The notes: generated by a model from the sequence alone, not told the origin. A DNA stretch of 21,346 nucleotides from Ruminococcaceae bacterium UBA3329 (GCA_002361875.1 DERX01000025.1:1-21346), one strand, 5' to 3'. Shown: positions 8,119-15,411, counted from the first letter of the stretch. Made by a program: numbers and translations.

Positions 8119-8670
8119 TTACCTCCTTATGTCCGTGGGTGTAATAATTATATTCAGCGGAATGTCAAATTTGCCTGTCGGAACTTTTTCGCAAAGAAGC
8201 TGCGGATAAATGGGACAAACTGAAATTCCCTTAAAATCGTTCAAAAATCTGTCATAATAGCCTTTTCCGTAGCCAAGCCTTGAAAAATCTCTGCCAACGC
8301 AAAGTGCAGGGATAAGCGCAAAGCTGTTTTTGCTTTGAAACTCATATTTTATATCGGTTGTCGGCTCGGGAATGTTATACCTGCCGACTGAAAAATCTTT
8401 ATCGGAAAACACGCGCAAAAAGACCATTTTGTTTTCATCAATACATTTTGGGAAATAAACCTTTTTTCCTTGCTTTATTGACTCTTTAAAAATTTTCCTC
8501 GTGTCAAATTCACTGCCAATGCCCCAAAACAGTAAAATGTTTTCAGCATTTTCAAATTCAGGCATAGACAAAAGCTTTTCCGTAAGTTTTCGGTCGTACT
8601 CTTTCTTTTCCGTGTCGGGTATGCTGTTCCGAACGGACAGATATTTTTTACGAAAATCCTGTTTAGTCAT
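8119..8670 (-). CDS. 5-formyltetrahydrofolate cyclo-ligase (MTHFS)
   Basis: This cytoplasmic enzyme converts 5-formyl-THF to 5,10-methenyl-THF with ATP. The protein has 183 residues from the ATG at 8670, close to the usual size of about 180-200. It shows the N-terminal FRKKYLSVRNSIP basic segment, ILLFWGIGSEFDTRKIF, KKVYFPKC and the family signature GRDFSRLGYGKGYYDRFL with the ATP/folate-site glycines and basic residues. A longer frame reaches back to 8712 but would overlap the DJ-1 gene by 50 bases. The ATG at 8670 overlaps it by only eight and starts where family homology begins. No strong Shine-Dalgarno site is visible, which points to coupling with the preceding gene. The last codons double as the mltG ribosome site. 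Confidence 0.92.
   Translation of the reverse strand: MTKQDFRKKYLSVRNSIPDTEKKEYDRKLTEKLLSMPEFENAENILLFWGIGSEFDTRKIFKESIKQGKKVYFPKCIDENKMVFLRVFSDKDFSVGRYNIPEPTTDIKYEFQSKNSFALIPALCVGRDFSRLGYGKGYYDRFLNDFKGISVCPIYPQLLCEKVPTGKFDIPLNIIITPTDIRR
8122..8128 (-). promoter_or_regulatory. Ribosome binding site of mltG inside the MTHFS C-terminus
   Basis: AAGGAGG on the minus strand is read as the AGG AGG codons of the terminal Ile-Arg-Arg of MTHFS and lies eight bases before the mltG ATG. It fixes the mltG start and ties translation of the two genes together. Confidence 0.85.
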
Positions 8671-9211
8671 GGTAAATTTGTAATGTTGAGCGAATTTTAT
8701 TTGCCTTTTCACTGTCTAAAAGGTATTCAGCAATTTTAAGCCCGAATTCAACTGCACTGCCCATTCCTTTAGCTGTTAAAATGTTACCGTCCTCACAAAC
8801 AAATTTGTCGGAAAGTACGGCGCCCTCAAGCTCGCTTTCGAATCCCGGGAAGCAGATTGCATTTTTATTTTTAAGCAGCCCCTTGTGACCGAGAATTGAC
8901 GGGGCGGCGCAAATTGCCGCAATAAGCAAGCCGTTTTCGGCACAGTAATCAATAGCCTTATTTACTGTTTTGCTTTTTTCAAGATTTAATGTGCCGGGCA
9001 TTCCGCCGGGAAGAAAAATGCCGTCAAGATTTTTGTCAAGCGAAATTTCACTATCCGAAATGTCGCATACAACGGGAATGCCGTGTGAGCCTGTAACTGT
9101 TTTTCCGCCGATGCCGACTGTCTTTGCGCTGATGCCTGCACGTCTTAAAACATCTAAAGGCGCTAATGCCTCGGTTTCTTCAAATCCGTCTGCTAAAAAG
9201 AAATATATCAT
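8663..9211 (-). CDS. DJ-1/PfpI family protein
   Basis: This is a small class I glutamine amidotransferase-like protein of the DJ-1/YajL/ThiJ group. Members have been reported as chaperones, glyoxalase-like enzymes or deglycases, and their physiological role remains disputed. The 182 residues include LADGFEETEALAPLDVLRRAGI, in which E14 matches the Glu that contacts the reactive Cys of human DJ-1 (E18). FLPGGMPG and the nucleophile elbow AAICAAPSILG, with C101 matching DJ-1 C106, follow. GGAGTGAT upstream serves as the ribosome site. The gene lies 16 bases after the GNAT gene and overlaps the MTHFS start. The oxidisable Cys suggests a redox or carbonyl-stress role, but the substrate cannot be inferred. 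Confidence 0.93.
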   Translation of the reverse strand: MIYFFLADGFEETEALAPLDVLRRAGISAKTVGIGGKTVTGSHGIPVVCDISDSEISLDKNLDGIFLPGGMPGTLNLEKSKTVNKAIDYCAENGLLIAAICAAPSILGHKGLLKNKNAICFPGFESELEGAVLSDKFVCEDGNILTAKGMGSAVEFGLKIAEYLLDSEKANKIRSTLQIYHD

Positions 9212-9227
9212 ATTATCACTCCAATTA

Positions 9228-9890
9228 TCACTCTAAGGTTACTCCGACATAGCAAGAGGCGCTTTTAAGCATATTTATATCGGTCTTTATCATTGCAATA
9301 CCGTTGTTTTTTACTCCGTTTTTTGCATCAAGCAATTTTTCGCCCAAAAGGCAAATGCCACCGTTTGTTTCTATTATTTTACCGCCGTAATGCTTTGTGG
9401 CTTCTGCCCAAAAGTCAATTACACTGTCGGGAAAAATCACTTCGGTTTCCGAAAATTTTCTTGCCTTTGAATATTTTGCCCGAATTTCATTATATTTTTC
9501 GGGAATTTTCGCTGTATATGCGTACCCGAAAGGCACAAAGCCGAATTTACCGTAGTAATTAAATAAGCTTTTTTCAGCGGGAACAAGCAAAAGGAAATCG
9601 AATCCCGATTTTTGTCTTATTTCATCTGCATAAGAGAGAACATTTGCCATAAGACCTTTTCCTCTGTGCTCTTTGTGCGTTAAAGCGCAGTAAATATAAA
9701 AGCCTTTGTATTTACCGATTTCACAGGGAATAAGAAAAGCAGACGATAAAATTTCACCGTTATTTTCTATTATTGGATTTTCACAAATGCCGTAAACATT
9801 TTCAAAAAACAGATTTGTAACTTCTCTGTCCTCGTCAAAAACATCCTGCCAAAGAGCAGAAAGCTGATTTTCCTTGTCTTTTACAGTCAT
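9228..9890 (-). CDS. GNAT family N-acetyltransferase
   Basis: This is a predicted cytoplasmic acetyl-CoA-dependent acyltransferase of 220 residues. The acetyl-CoA-binding motif A is seen as YCALTHKEHRGKGLMANVL (about 67-85, with H75-RGKG-L80). It is followed by FDFLLLVPAEKSLFNYYGKFGFVPFGY, the typical motif B with a Tyr-rich strand and the FNYYGKFGF signature of the Acetyltransf_9/Eis-like subgroup. The region after about residue 125 is poorly conserved and may hold a second, degenerate GNAT or sterol-carrier-like domain. AAAGGAT precedes the ATG. It lies three bases downstream of the DUF2156 gene, so the two are almost certainly co-expressed. The acceptor substrate is unknown. Confidence 0.88.
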   Translation of the reverse strand: MTVKDKENQLSALWQDVFDEDREVTNLFFENVYGICENPIIENNGEILSSAFLIPCEIGKYKGFYIYCALTHKEHRGKGLMANVLSYADEIRQKSGFDFLLLVPAEKSLFNYYGKFGFVPFGYAYTAKIPEKYNEIRAKYSKARKFSETEVIFPDSVIDFWAEATKHYGGKIIETNGGICLLGEKLLDAKNGVKNNGIAMIKTDINMLKSASCYVGVTLE

Positions 9891-9893
9891 AAT

Positions 9894-10763
9894 TTATCCT
9901 TTAAGCACCGCTGTGTACTTTTTGAGCAGTATGCTCGGGTGGTAGGAGAGTTTAGCAGAGCGTAAACCCTCGCTTCCGGTGTCGTCCTCACGGTTAATAA
10001 ATTCATATTTACCTAAAAGCGAGGCGGCAAGCTCACGGTTAATTATTTGGTATGCACCTCTGAAATCGGCATAGGCCTTTTCAACGTGAGTGCAAAATGT
10101 GTTATCGTTAAGCCTTTCGCCGAATGTGAATGCAACAGCTTCATTTTGGATAAACAGAATTCCGCCGTAGAGTCCCAAATCAAAAAAGTTATTAAAGGCT
10201 TTTTCAATTGCCTCGTGCTCTCTTTCAATTTCAGTCGGCTCTTTTTTCTCGTTAAGTTTCTCCCACTGGTCGTTCATAATAACACAGCGTTCAATGTTTT
10301 CGGGAGTTATTTCTTCATAATGCCAGTCAAAGTTTTTTTCAAAATAGCTTGCGTGATTTTTCTTGCTGTGATATTTTTTGCCCCGAAGAAATGCCAAATC
10401 CTCGGTTCTGTAAATGTATTCAAAAGCGTCACGGTCCTCGAAAAAGTCAAACCTTTCGGGGAAAAGAGTGTTTAGCTCTTCTTTATCCTTTTCAGTAAGA
10501 CCGTAAAAGCGAGCGTGCCTGTCGTCTTCGGTTATTTCTTTCAATACTGCTTTTTTGTCGCCTTTACCTCTCGGATAGCAGTAAAAGGAGTCTTTAAAGG
10601 CTTTTGAAATGAATATTCCGTTACCGGTGTTTATTTTGTTTTCATAAACATCTGACCACATAAAAACATTTGCAAAGCAATATTCACAGCAGTCTGTGGT
10701 GTCTTTGTCAAATATTTTCTGCACTGTTTCTTTGTCCGACAGCGTCGGATAATGGAAATCCAT
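9894..10763 (-). CDS. DUF2156 protein (LPG synthase C-terminal-like acyl/aminoacyl transferase fold)
   Basis: The 289-residue protein resembles soluble DUF2156 proteins, related to the catalytic domain of MprF, which moves lysine from tRNA to phosphatidylglycerol. They share a double-GNAT fold. Visible segments are the start DFHYPTLSDKETVQKIF, CCEYCFANVFMWSDVY, RGKKYHSKKNHASYFEKNF (about 126-144), GLYGGILFIQNEAVAFTFGE, and AYADFRGAYQIINREL followed by INREDDTGSEGLRSAKLSYHP near the end. No membrane helices are present, unlike full MprF, so lipid aminoacylation is doubtful. Its ATG shares one base with the tmk stop (TAATG), with AAGGAG just upstream. The family is a good match, but the substrate is unknown. 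Confidence 0.85.
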   Translation of the reverse strand: MDFHYPTLSDKETVQKIFDKDTTDCCEYCFANVFMWSDVYENKINTGNGIFISKAFKDSFYCYPRGKGDKKAVLKEITEDDRHARFYGLTEKDKEELNTLFPERFDFFEDRDAFEYIYRTEDLAFLRGKKYHSKKNHASYFEKNFDWHYEEITPENIERCVIMNDQWEKLNEKKEPTEIEREHEAIEKAFNNFFDLGLYGGILFIQNEAVAFTFGERLNDNTFCTHVEKAYADFRGAYQIINRELAASLLGKYEFINREDDTGSEGLRSAKLSYHPSILLKKYTAVLKG

Positions 10764-11428
10764 TAAAGCATCTCCTTGACCTTTTCAAAAATTTCGTCGC
10801 CGATTTTGTCTTTAGGCATGGGATTTTCGCCGTCACAGCACTTAATTACAGTCCAACCGTATTTTTTTGCCGCATAAAGCGCAGCCTCGTGGCATTTTTT
10901 AAGATAATCTACATTTGCTTCGTGAACATCTTTTTTGGACTCCTCGCCGCAGTAACGCTTTGACATAAGCTTTTGCGAAATGTCAACATCCATATCAAGA
11001 AAAATAACCTTATCAGGGCGGGGTATTCCTACTTTTTCGTATTCCGTTTCAAAAAGCCAGTCAAGATAAGCGTCCCACCTGTCTTTAGGGAGCTTAACTG
11101 TTTGGTGAACAGCATTTGAGGTTGTGTAACGGTCGGCAAGAATTAAAGTGCCGTTTAAATAGTCATTCTTCCAAACCTTTTGAAAATTGGCATATCTGTC
11201 AACAGTGTAAAAAAGCGATGCGGCAAATGTGTTAACATCTGATGGGTTACTGCCGAATTCACCGCCGAGATACATTTTAACAAGCTCGCTGGAGCGGCTT
11301 TCGTAGTCGGGAAGTTTAATTTGCTTAACTGCTTTTCCCGAATTTATCAGTTTAGCTTTAAGAAGCTCAATCTGTGTTGACTTTCCGCTGCCGTCAAGCC
11401 CTTCTATTACAATAAGTTTTCCGTTCAT
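10763..11428 (-). CDS. tmk: Thymidylate kinase (dTMP kinase)
   Basis: Tmk phosphorylates dTMP to dTDP in the cytoplasm, an essential step to dTTP. The 221-residue protein opens with the Walker A motif IEGLDGSGKSTQ (P-loop 10-18). It carries the DRY-type nucleotide-monophosphate motif ILADRYTTSNAVHQ (D99-R100-Y101) and VIFLDMDVDISQKLM. A basic, acidic-rich LID segment, SKRYCGEESKKDVHE, sits at about 156-170. The family usually has about 205-215 residues. It is the first gene of the nine-gene minus-strand run, with a good promoter 35-65 bases upstream and a weak GCAGGA ribosome site. A related deoxynucleoside kinase is possible, but the motif set favours Tmk. Confidence 0.92.
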   Translation of the reverse strand: MNGKLIVIEGLDGSGKSTQIELLKAKLINSGKAVKQIKLPDYESRSSELVKMYLGGEFGSNPSDVNTFAASLFYTVDRYANFQKVWKNDYLNGTLILADRYTTSNAVHQTVKLPKDRWDAYLDWLFETEYEKVGIPRPDKVIFLDMDVDISQKLMSKRYCGEESKKDVHEANVDYLKKCHEAALYAAKKYGWTVIKCCDGENPMPKDKIGDEIFEKVKEML

Positions 11429-11465
11429 GAGTGTTCCTGCCTGAAATCATAGTTATATAGAATAT

Positions 11466-11494
11466 ATTATAACAAAGAACTTTTCTGTTTACAA
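11466..11494 (-). promoter_or_regulatory. Predicted sigma-A promoter of the tmk-to-trmB operon
   Basis: On the minus strand TTGTAA (11489-11494), a 17-base spacer and a perfect TATAAT (11466-11471) lie about 38 bases before the tmk ATG. This is the only strong minus-strand match at the head of the nine-gene run. Confidence 0.7.
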
Positions 11495-11528
11495 TGTTTA
11501 TTTGCAAATTTTAATAACTTGTAATATC

Positions 11529-11557
11529 TTGATAAAAATATCATTTTATGATAAAAT
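11529..11557 (+). promoter_or_regulatory. Predicted sigma-A promoter of the amidase-GH110 pair, with palindrome
   Basis: TTGATA (11529-11534), a 17-base spacer and TAAAAT (11552-11557) precede the amidase gene by about 68 bases. A perfect palindrome TATCAT-TTT-ATGATA (11539-11553) fills the spacer and touches the -10 box, as an operator could. The promoter is divergent from the tmk promoter in a 196-base gap. Confidence 0.6.
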
Positions 11558-11624
11558 CATTGTGTGTTATTAAGGTGCTTGTTCGCATATATTTTAGTGA
11601 ATTTTATTCGGAGATGCACTAAAG

Positions 11625-12335
11625 ATGAAGAAAAAACATAAGCAGTTCAATTTTTTAATTCCGTTGGCGGCAATTTTTGTTATTACACTTTCTGCGGTAA
11701 TAGCACTAATGTCTGTCGGCGGGGAGGAAACGGTATATTATCTGAATCAGCTGAATTTTACTCCTGACCCGAAAACAGTCTGCATTGACCCCGGACACGG
11801 CGGCACAAGCTCAGGCGCTACGGGTGAGGGGGGAAAACGGCTTGAAAAAAATGACACCTTGCGGTTGTCTCTTCTTGTGCGTGACGAGCTTCAAAAAAGA
11901 GGTTACACTGTTGTAATGACGAGGGATACGGATACGGACATTTCCCTTGAGGGCAGGTGTAAGGTTGCCAACAAGTCAAAGGCGGCACTGTTTGTTTCTA
12001 TTCACCGTAATTCGACCTCGGGTAAGGGACAGGGGTGCGAAATGTGGATTCACAGTTTAAATCCGTCCGATGACAGGCTGCTTGCGGAAAATATACTGCA
12101 AAGTCTTGAAAATATGGGTGTTGACACCTCGAGAGGTGTTCACACAGGCTACCGCGAGGGAGCAAACAAAAACTATTATGTGAACCGTTGCTCCAAAATG
12201 CCTTCGGTATTAGCCGAAATCGGTTTTATATCAAGCGCCGAGGACAATGCGCAGTTTGATGGAAAAATCGGGGATTTAGCAATGTCAATCGCCGACGGAA
12301 TAGAAATGACTTTACTTGAAATGAACGGAGAATGA
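11625..12335 (+). CDS. N-acetylmuramoyl-L-alanine amidase (Amidase_3), membrane-anchored
   Basis: This zinc amidase cuts the bond between N-acetylmuramic acid and the stem peptide in peptidoglycan. The 236-residue protein has a short basic cytoplasmic start (KKKHK), one membrane helix or uncleaved signal at about 9-31, then an Amidase_3 domain from about 50 to the end. The expected zinc and catalytic residues are present: H58 in DPGHGG, E74 in EKND, H127 in SIHRNS, and catalytic E198 in AEIGFIS. It resembles CwlD-type amidases in size, but no sporulation genes are nearby, so a role in cell separation or wall turnover is equally possible. CGGAG at 11609-11613 precedes the ATG. The stop lies two bases before the GH110-like gene, so the two form a transcription unit. 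Confidence 0.93.
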   Translation: MKKKHKQFNFLIPLAAIFVITLSAVIALMSVGGEETVYYLNQLNFTPDPKTVCIDPGHGGTSSGATGEGGKRLEKNDTLRLSLLVRDELQKRGYTVVMTRDTDTDISLEGRCKVANKSKAALFVSIHRNSTSGKGQGCEMWIHSLNPSDDRLLAENILQSLENMGVDTSRGVHTGYREGANKNYYVNRCSKMPSVLAEIGFISSAEDNAQFDGKIGDLAMSIADGIEMTLLEMNGE

Positions 12336-12337
12336 AT

Positions 12338-13963
12338 ATGAAAGAATTTAATGCGTGGAACAGTGGCATTTTGCCCGAAGCCGAATGCGGCGGAAGGCTC
12401 GAAGAGCTGATTGAAAGTATCCCCCGTGATTCTGAGGAAAAGGTTCTGCGGTTCCGGAAAGGCACTTATTACATAAATGCGGATAAGGTAAAAAAGCGTA
12501 TGCTTTACATAACCAACACGGCAGGTGACAGGGAATATTCCCGAAAGGAAACACCGCACGAAGCACCGGTTGCACTTTATTTTGAAGGTATAAAAAATCT
12601 AACGGTAGACGGCGGAGGAGCCAAATTTGTACTCAGCGGAAAAATGACGAACTGCGTTATAGTAAATTGCGAAAATTTCGTTTTGAAAAATCTTACTATA
12701 GATACGGACAAGCCGGATTTTCATCAGCTTAAGGTTACAGCACAGGGTAAGCATTATGTGGATTTTGAGCTTGACGAAAATGAAGATTTCACATTTAAAA
12801 AAGGTACTGTTATTTATAAGGGCGACGGCTTTGAAGCGGATATAAAGTCCAAGGCAAAGGTCTGCTGGTGGGCGAATAAGGTTTCGGGTGAAAACAGAGA
12901 AGAAAATGTCCGTGCAAGGCACCCGTTAGCAACTGCCTTAAAGCTTAAAATGACTGATAAAAACATCTTGAGAGCATATTATATTTCAACTAACAGTTTT
13001 AATGTGGGCGATTTGTATTATCTTTTTGATAACCGCCGTCAGTACGCAGGAATTTTTATTGATAACAGTAAAAATGTCACTCTTGAAAATATAGCTCAGC
13101 ATTTCAATTATTCATTGGCGGTGGTCGCTCAGTGCTCTGAAAATATTTACCTTGAAAAGCTTGATTTAACGCCGAAAAAAGGCTATTTTGTAACATCTGT
13201 TGCCGATTTTGTGCAGGCTTGCCTTTGCAGAGGGGATTTCAGCGTAACAGACTGTAAATTTGACGGTGCAGGGGATGATTGCCTTAACTGCCACGGTTTT
13301 CATTTTAAGGTAGACAGCATAAGCGGAAATAAAGCGTATGTTAAATTTATGCATCCTCAGTCCCATGGCTACAATCCGTTCAGAGACGGTGACACAGCCG
13401 CATTTATTGACAAAAAGACATTACTGCAAACAGGTGAGAGTAAGGTAGTTACCTCGTGTCTTCGTGACGAAAAAACGGTTGAGCTTACGCTTTCGGGCGA
13501 TATGCCTAAAATAGGCTCTGTGATTGAAAATGTATCTGCTTGCCCGAATCTTACATTTGCACGCAATGAAATTCACCGAATTGTCACAAGAGGGCTTTTA
13601 ATTACAAACCGTGGGAAGACGATAGTTGAGGGCAATCATTTCTACTGCAATTTTATGAGCGGTATTCTTTTGTCTGATGATGCGTCAAGCTGGTATGAGA
13701 GCGGAATGTGCACTGATGTTACCGTGCAAAACAATATTTTTGAATATTGCGGTGAGCACGGAATAATGATTAAGCCTGAAAACTCGGTTCACACAGGTGC
13801 GGTTCACAAAAATATTAAGATATTAAACAATACATTTAAGAAATGCGAAAAGGTTTGCTTTTATGCAAAATCTTCTTCGGATTTACAGTTTATTGACAAT
13901 AAAGTGCTTTCTGCTCCCGAGCTTATAAAAACAGAAAACTGCGAAAATGTAACAGTTAAATAA
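12338..13963 (+). CDS. GH110-like alpha-1,3-galactosidase, right-handed beta-helix, no signal peptide
   Basis: GH110 enzymes remove alpha-1,3-linked galactose, for example from the blood-group B antigen. The 541-residue protein has parallel beta-helix repeats of Asn-rich strands (NLTVDGGGAKFVLSG, NVTLENIA, NNIFEYCGEHG). Blocks I recognise from GH110 are GAGDDCLNCHG, FMHPQSHGYNPF, TRGLLITNRG, GILLSDDASSWYESG and VHKNIKILNNTF. D290 (VADF) and the pair D313/D314 have spacings of 23 and 24 residues, the same as the catalytic Asp triad I recall for a characterised GH110 (D321, D344, D345). The start is ATG 12338, seven bases after GGAG (12327-12330). The ATG at 12332 would sit too close to that site. 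There is no signal peptide or membrane helix, so it appears cytoplasmic, which is unusual for this family. The exact substrate is unproven. Confidence 0.82.
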   Translation: MKEFNAWNSGILPEAECGGRLEELIESIPRDSEEKVLRFRKGTYYINADKVKKRMLYITNTAGDREYSRKETPHEAPVALYFEGIKNLTVDGGGAKFVLSGKMTNCVIVNCENFVLKNLTIDTDKPDFHQLKVTAQGKHYVDFELDENEDFTFKKGTVIYKGDGFEADIKSKAKVCWWANKVSGENREENVRARHPLATALKLKMTDKNILRAYYISTNSFNVGDLYYLFDNRRQYAGIFIDNSKNVTLENIAQHFNYSLAVVAQCSENIYLEKLDLTPKKGYFVTSVADFVQACLCRGDFSVTDCKFDGAGDDCLNCHGFHFKVDSISGNKAYVKFMHPQSHGYNPFRDGDTAAFIDKKTLLQTGESKVVTSCLRDEKTVELTLSGDMPKIGSVIENVSACPNLTFARNEIHRIVTRGLLITNRGKTIVEGNHFYCNFMSGILLSDDASSWYESGMCTDVTVQNNIFEYCGEHGIMIKPENSVHTGAVHKNIKILNNTFKKCEKVCFYAKSSSDLQFIDNKVLSAPELIKTENCENVTVK

Positions 13964-14021
13964 ATTCGGCTGACAGTGCAAAATAATATTTTGATTTTCT
14001 AAAATTTATCTTTTTTGTCAG

Positions 14022-14055
14022 AAAAACGGGGTAGTTCGGACTATTCCCGTTTTTT
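14022..14055 (+). terminator. Intrinsic terminator after the GH110-like gene
   Basis: Arms AACGGG-g-TAGT and ACTA-tt-CCCGTT around a TCGG loop (one G-T pair and a bulged T) are followed by six Ts. An A-run precedes it, so it may work on both strands. It ends the amidase-GH110 unit. Confidence 0.8.
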
Positions 14056-14089
14056 ATTGTTTTTTCGCAGAATTTCTTTATTTTCACTA

Positions 14090-14117
14090 TTGACAATACT
14101 TTCTTTTAGTGTATAAT
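14090..14117 (+). promoter_or_regulatory. Predicted strong sigma-A promoter of the SGNH hydrolase gene
   Basis: Perfect TTGACA (14090-14095) and perfect TATAAT (14112-14117) are separated by 16 bases, about 50 bases before the SGNH start codon. This is the best consensus match in the window. Confidence 0.8.
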
Positions 14118-14168
14118 ATTTTATTAGACTTGTTTATGAGTGTGAGATTTAAAGGAGTACCGTGAAGA

Positions 14169-15215
14169 ATGAGAATGAACAAACGAAAGAAAACGATTAT
14201 TGCAGCACTTTCTGTATTTTTATGTCTGTGCCTGACCTGTGTGTCGGCTGTACTGTTAAGAAAAAACAGAAAAAATTTGACTGCGAAAACACCGGGACAG
14301 AGTAAAACAACCGTAAATAACAGCGCACTTTCGAGTTCTGCAGAACCTTCTGCCGAAACAAAACCCGAAACGACATCAAAAAAAGAAACAACCACTCAAG
14401 AAAAAACAACACAACCTGTTAATAAACCAAATTCGACTGAAGTAAATTTTGATAAGCCAACGACGGCTAATCCAAAAACTACCGTTCCGAAAACCACTGA
14501 ACCTAAATCCACAAAGCCGTACAAGCCTTCAGAAAATTACACTTTTTCTCCTGAACACGAAATTGCAGGCTCGCTTCCTAAAAAATCCGCAGTGTCCGGA
14601 AGCTGGTTTAACGACGCTGTTTTTGTAGGTGACTCCGTCAGCCTTAAGCTTACTATGTATGAATCATCTGTCGACAGGCTCGGTAAGGCGCAGTTCCTCA
14701 CGGCAGGGAGCCTCAGCGCAACCAATGCTCTTTGGGATGTAAGCGACAGATCTGTTCATCCGAAATACAAGGGTAAAAAGCAAAAGATTGAGGATTCAAT
14801 TGCACAGATGAAGGGCGTTAAAAAGGTTTACATAATGCTCGGAATGAATGACATCAATGCTGTAGGAATTAACAACGGAATAAAGAACTTTGAAAAGCTT
14901 TGCAACAAAATATTGGAAAAATCTCCCGATGTTCAGATTTATGTTCAGTCAGTAACTCCTCTTATGAAGGGCAGTAAATCATCTGTTAATAAAGAGGGTA
15001 AGCTTAATAATAAGAGCATTTACGAATACAACAAAAAGCTCGCCGCATTGGCTCAGAAAAGAGGCTGGTATTTTGTGAATGTTTCAGAGGTAATGTATGA
15101 TGATAACGGTTATCTCAAGAGAGATTACTGCGGTGATCCGGACGGTATGGGGCTTCATTTTACCAATGCAGGCTGTAAGGCGTGGATTGACTATCTTCTG
15201 ACTCATACTCCGTAA
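14169..15215 (+). CDS. Secreted or surface SGNH/GDSL-type hydrolase with Ser/Thr/Pro-rich stalk
   Basis: This is a predicted extracytoplasmic esterase or acyl-transfer enzyme of 348 residues. A basic start and hydrophobic segment (about 8-29) act as signal or anchor. No lipobox Cys follows it, and there is no LPXTG at the end. Residues about 35-125 form a low-complexity Thr/Lys/Pro-rich linker with repeated PKTT/PKST units, probably spanning the cell wall. The SGNH domain follows: block I AVFVGDSVSL with nucleophile S156, the block II glycine in TAGSLS, block III LGMNDI with N227, and block V DPDGMGLHFTNAG with H330 and a nearby Asp (D325 or D323). The Asp-His spacing is longer than the usual DxxH. 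Start ATG 14169 lies 11 bases after AAAGGAG. Beside MBOAT and DHHW genes, polysaccharide O-acetyl turnover is a plausible role, not a proven one. Confidence 0.87.
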   Translation: MRMNKRKKTIIAALSVFLCLCLTCVSAVLLRKNRKNLTAKTPGQSKTTVNNSALSSSAEPSAETKPETTSKKETTTQEKTTQPVNKPNSTEVNFDKPTTANPKTTVPKTTEPKSTKPYKPSENYTFSPEHEIAGSLPKKSAVSGSWFNDAVFVGDSVSLKLTMYESSVDRLGKAQFLTAGSLSATNALWDVSDRSVHPKYKGKKQKIEDSIAQMKGVKKVYIMLGMNDINAVGINNGIKNFEKLCNKILEKSPDVQIYVQSVTPLMKGSKSSVNKEGKLNNKSIYEYNKKLAALAQKRGWYFVNVSEVMYDDNGYLKRDYCGDPDGMGLHFTNAGCKAWIDYLLTHTP

Positions 15216-15280
15216 TTAAACGGCACTGTTTAAGTTTTTTCACAATTTAATCCTGTATTTACAAATTATTACAAATAAAA

Positions 15281-15309
15281 TGCGTGTGTCTTTCAGATGC
15301 ACGTTTTTT
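15281..15309 (+). terminator. Intrinsic terminator after the SGNH gene
   Basis: A nine-pair stem (CGTGTGTCT with AGATGCACG, two G-T pairs, loop TTC) is followed by six Ts. It separates the SGNH transcript from the DUF4358 gene, which has its own promoter. Confidence 0.75.
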
Positions 15310-15344
15310 CATTCGCTTTTTCGACATAATATGCCGTTTTGCTA

Positions 15345-15374
15345 TTGACAAAAATAAGAGTAACGAGGTAAAAT
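15345..15374 (+). promoter_or_regulatory. Predicted sigma-A promoter of the DUF4358 lipoprotein gene
   Basis: Perfect TTGACA (15345-15350), an 18-base spacer and TAAAAT (15369-15374) lie about 38 bases before the ATG. It probably also drives MBOAT and DHHW by readthrough of the hairpin at 15942-15974. Confidence 0.65.
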
Positions 15375-15411
15375 ATTTAATTAGATTATTGTTTTTTAAC
15401 TGGAGTAAAAT

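Noticed and set aside
8671..8712. Longer start of the formyl-THF cyclo-ligase at 8712
   Set aside because: It would overlap the DJ-1 gene by 50 bases and adds residues before the point where family similarity begins.
12332..12337. ATG at 12332 (ATGA overlap) as the GH110 start
   Set aside because: It is one base from the GGAG ribosome site. The ATG at 12338 has proper spacing.
14340..14520. Possible nucleotide repeat array or CRISPR in the Thr/Pro-rich coding stretch
   Set aside because: The repetition is at codon level with irregular units and no spacers. It is explained by the protein linker.
15240..15345. Possible small RNA or riboswitch in the gap after the SGNH gene
   Set aside because: Apart from the terminator hairpin and the following promoter no conserved structured motif is recognisable.
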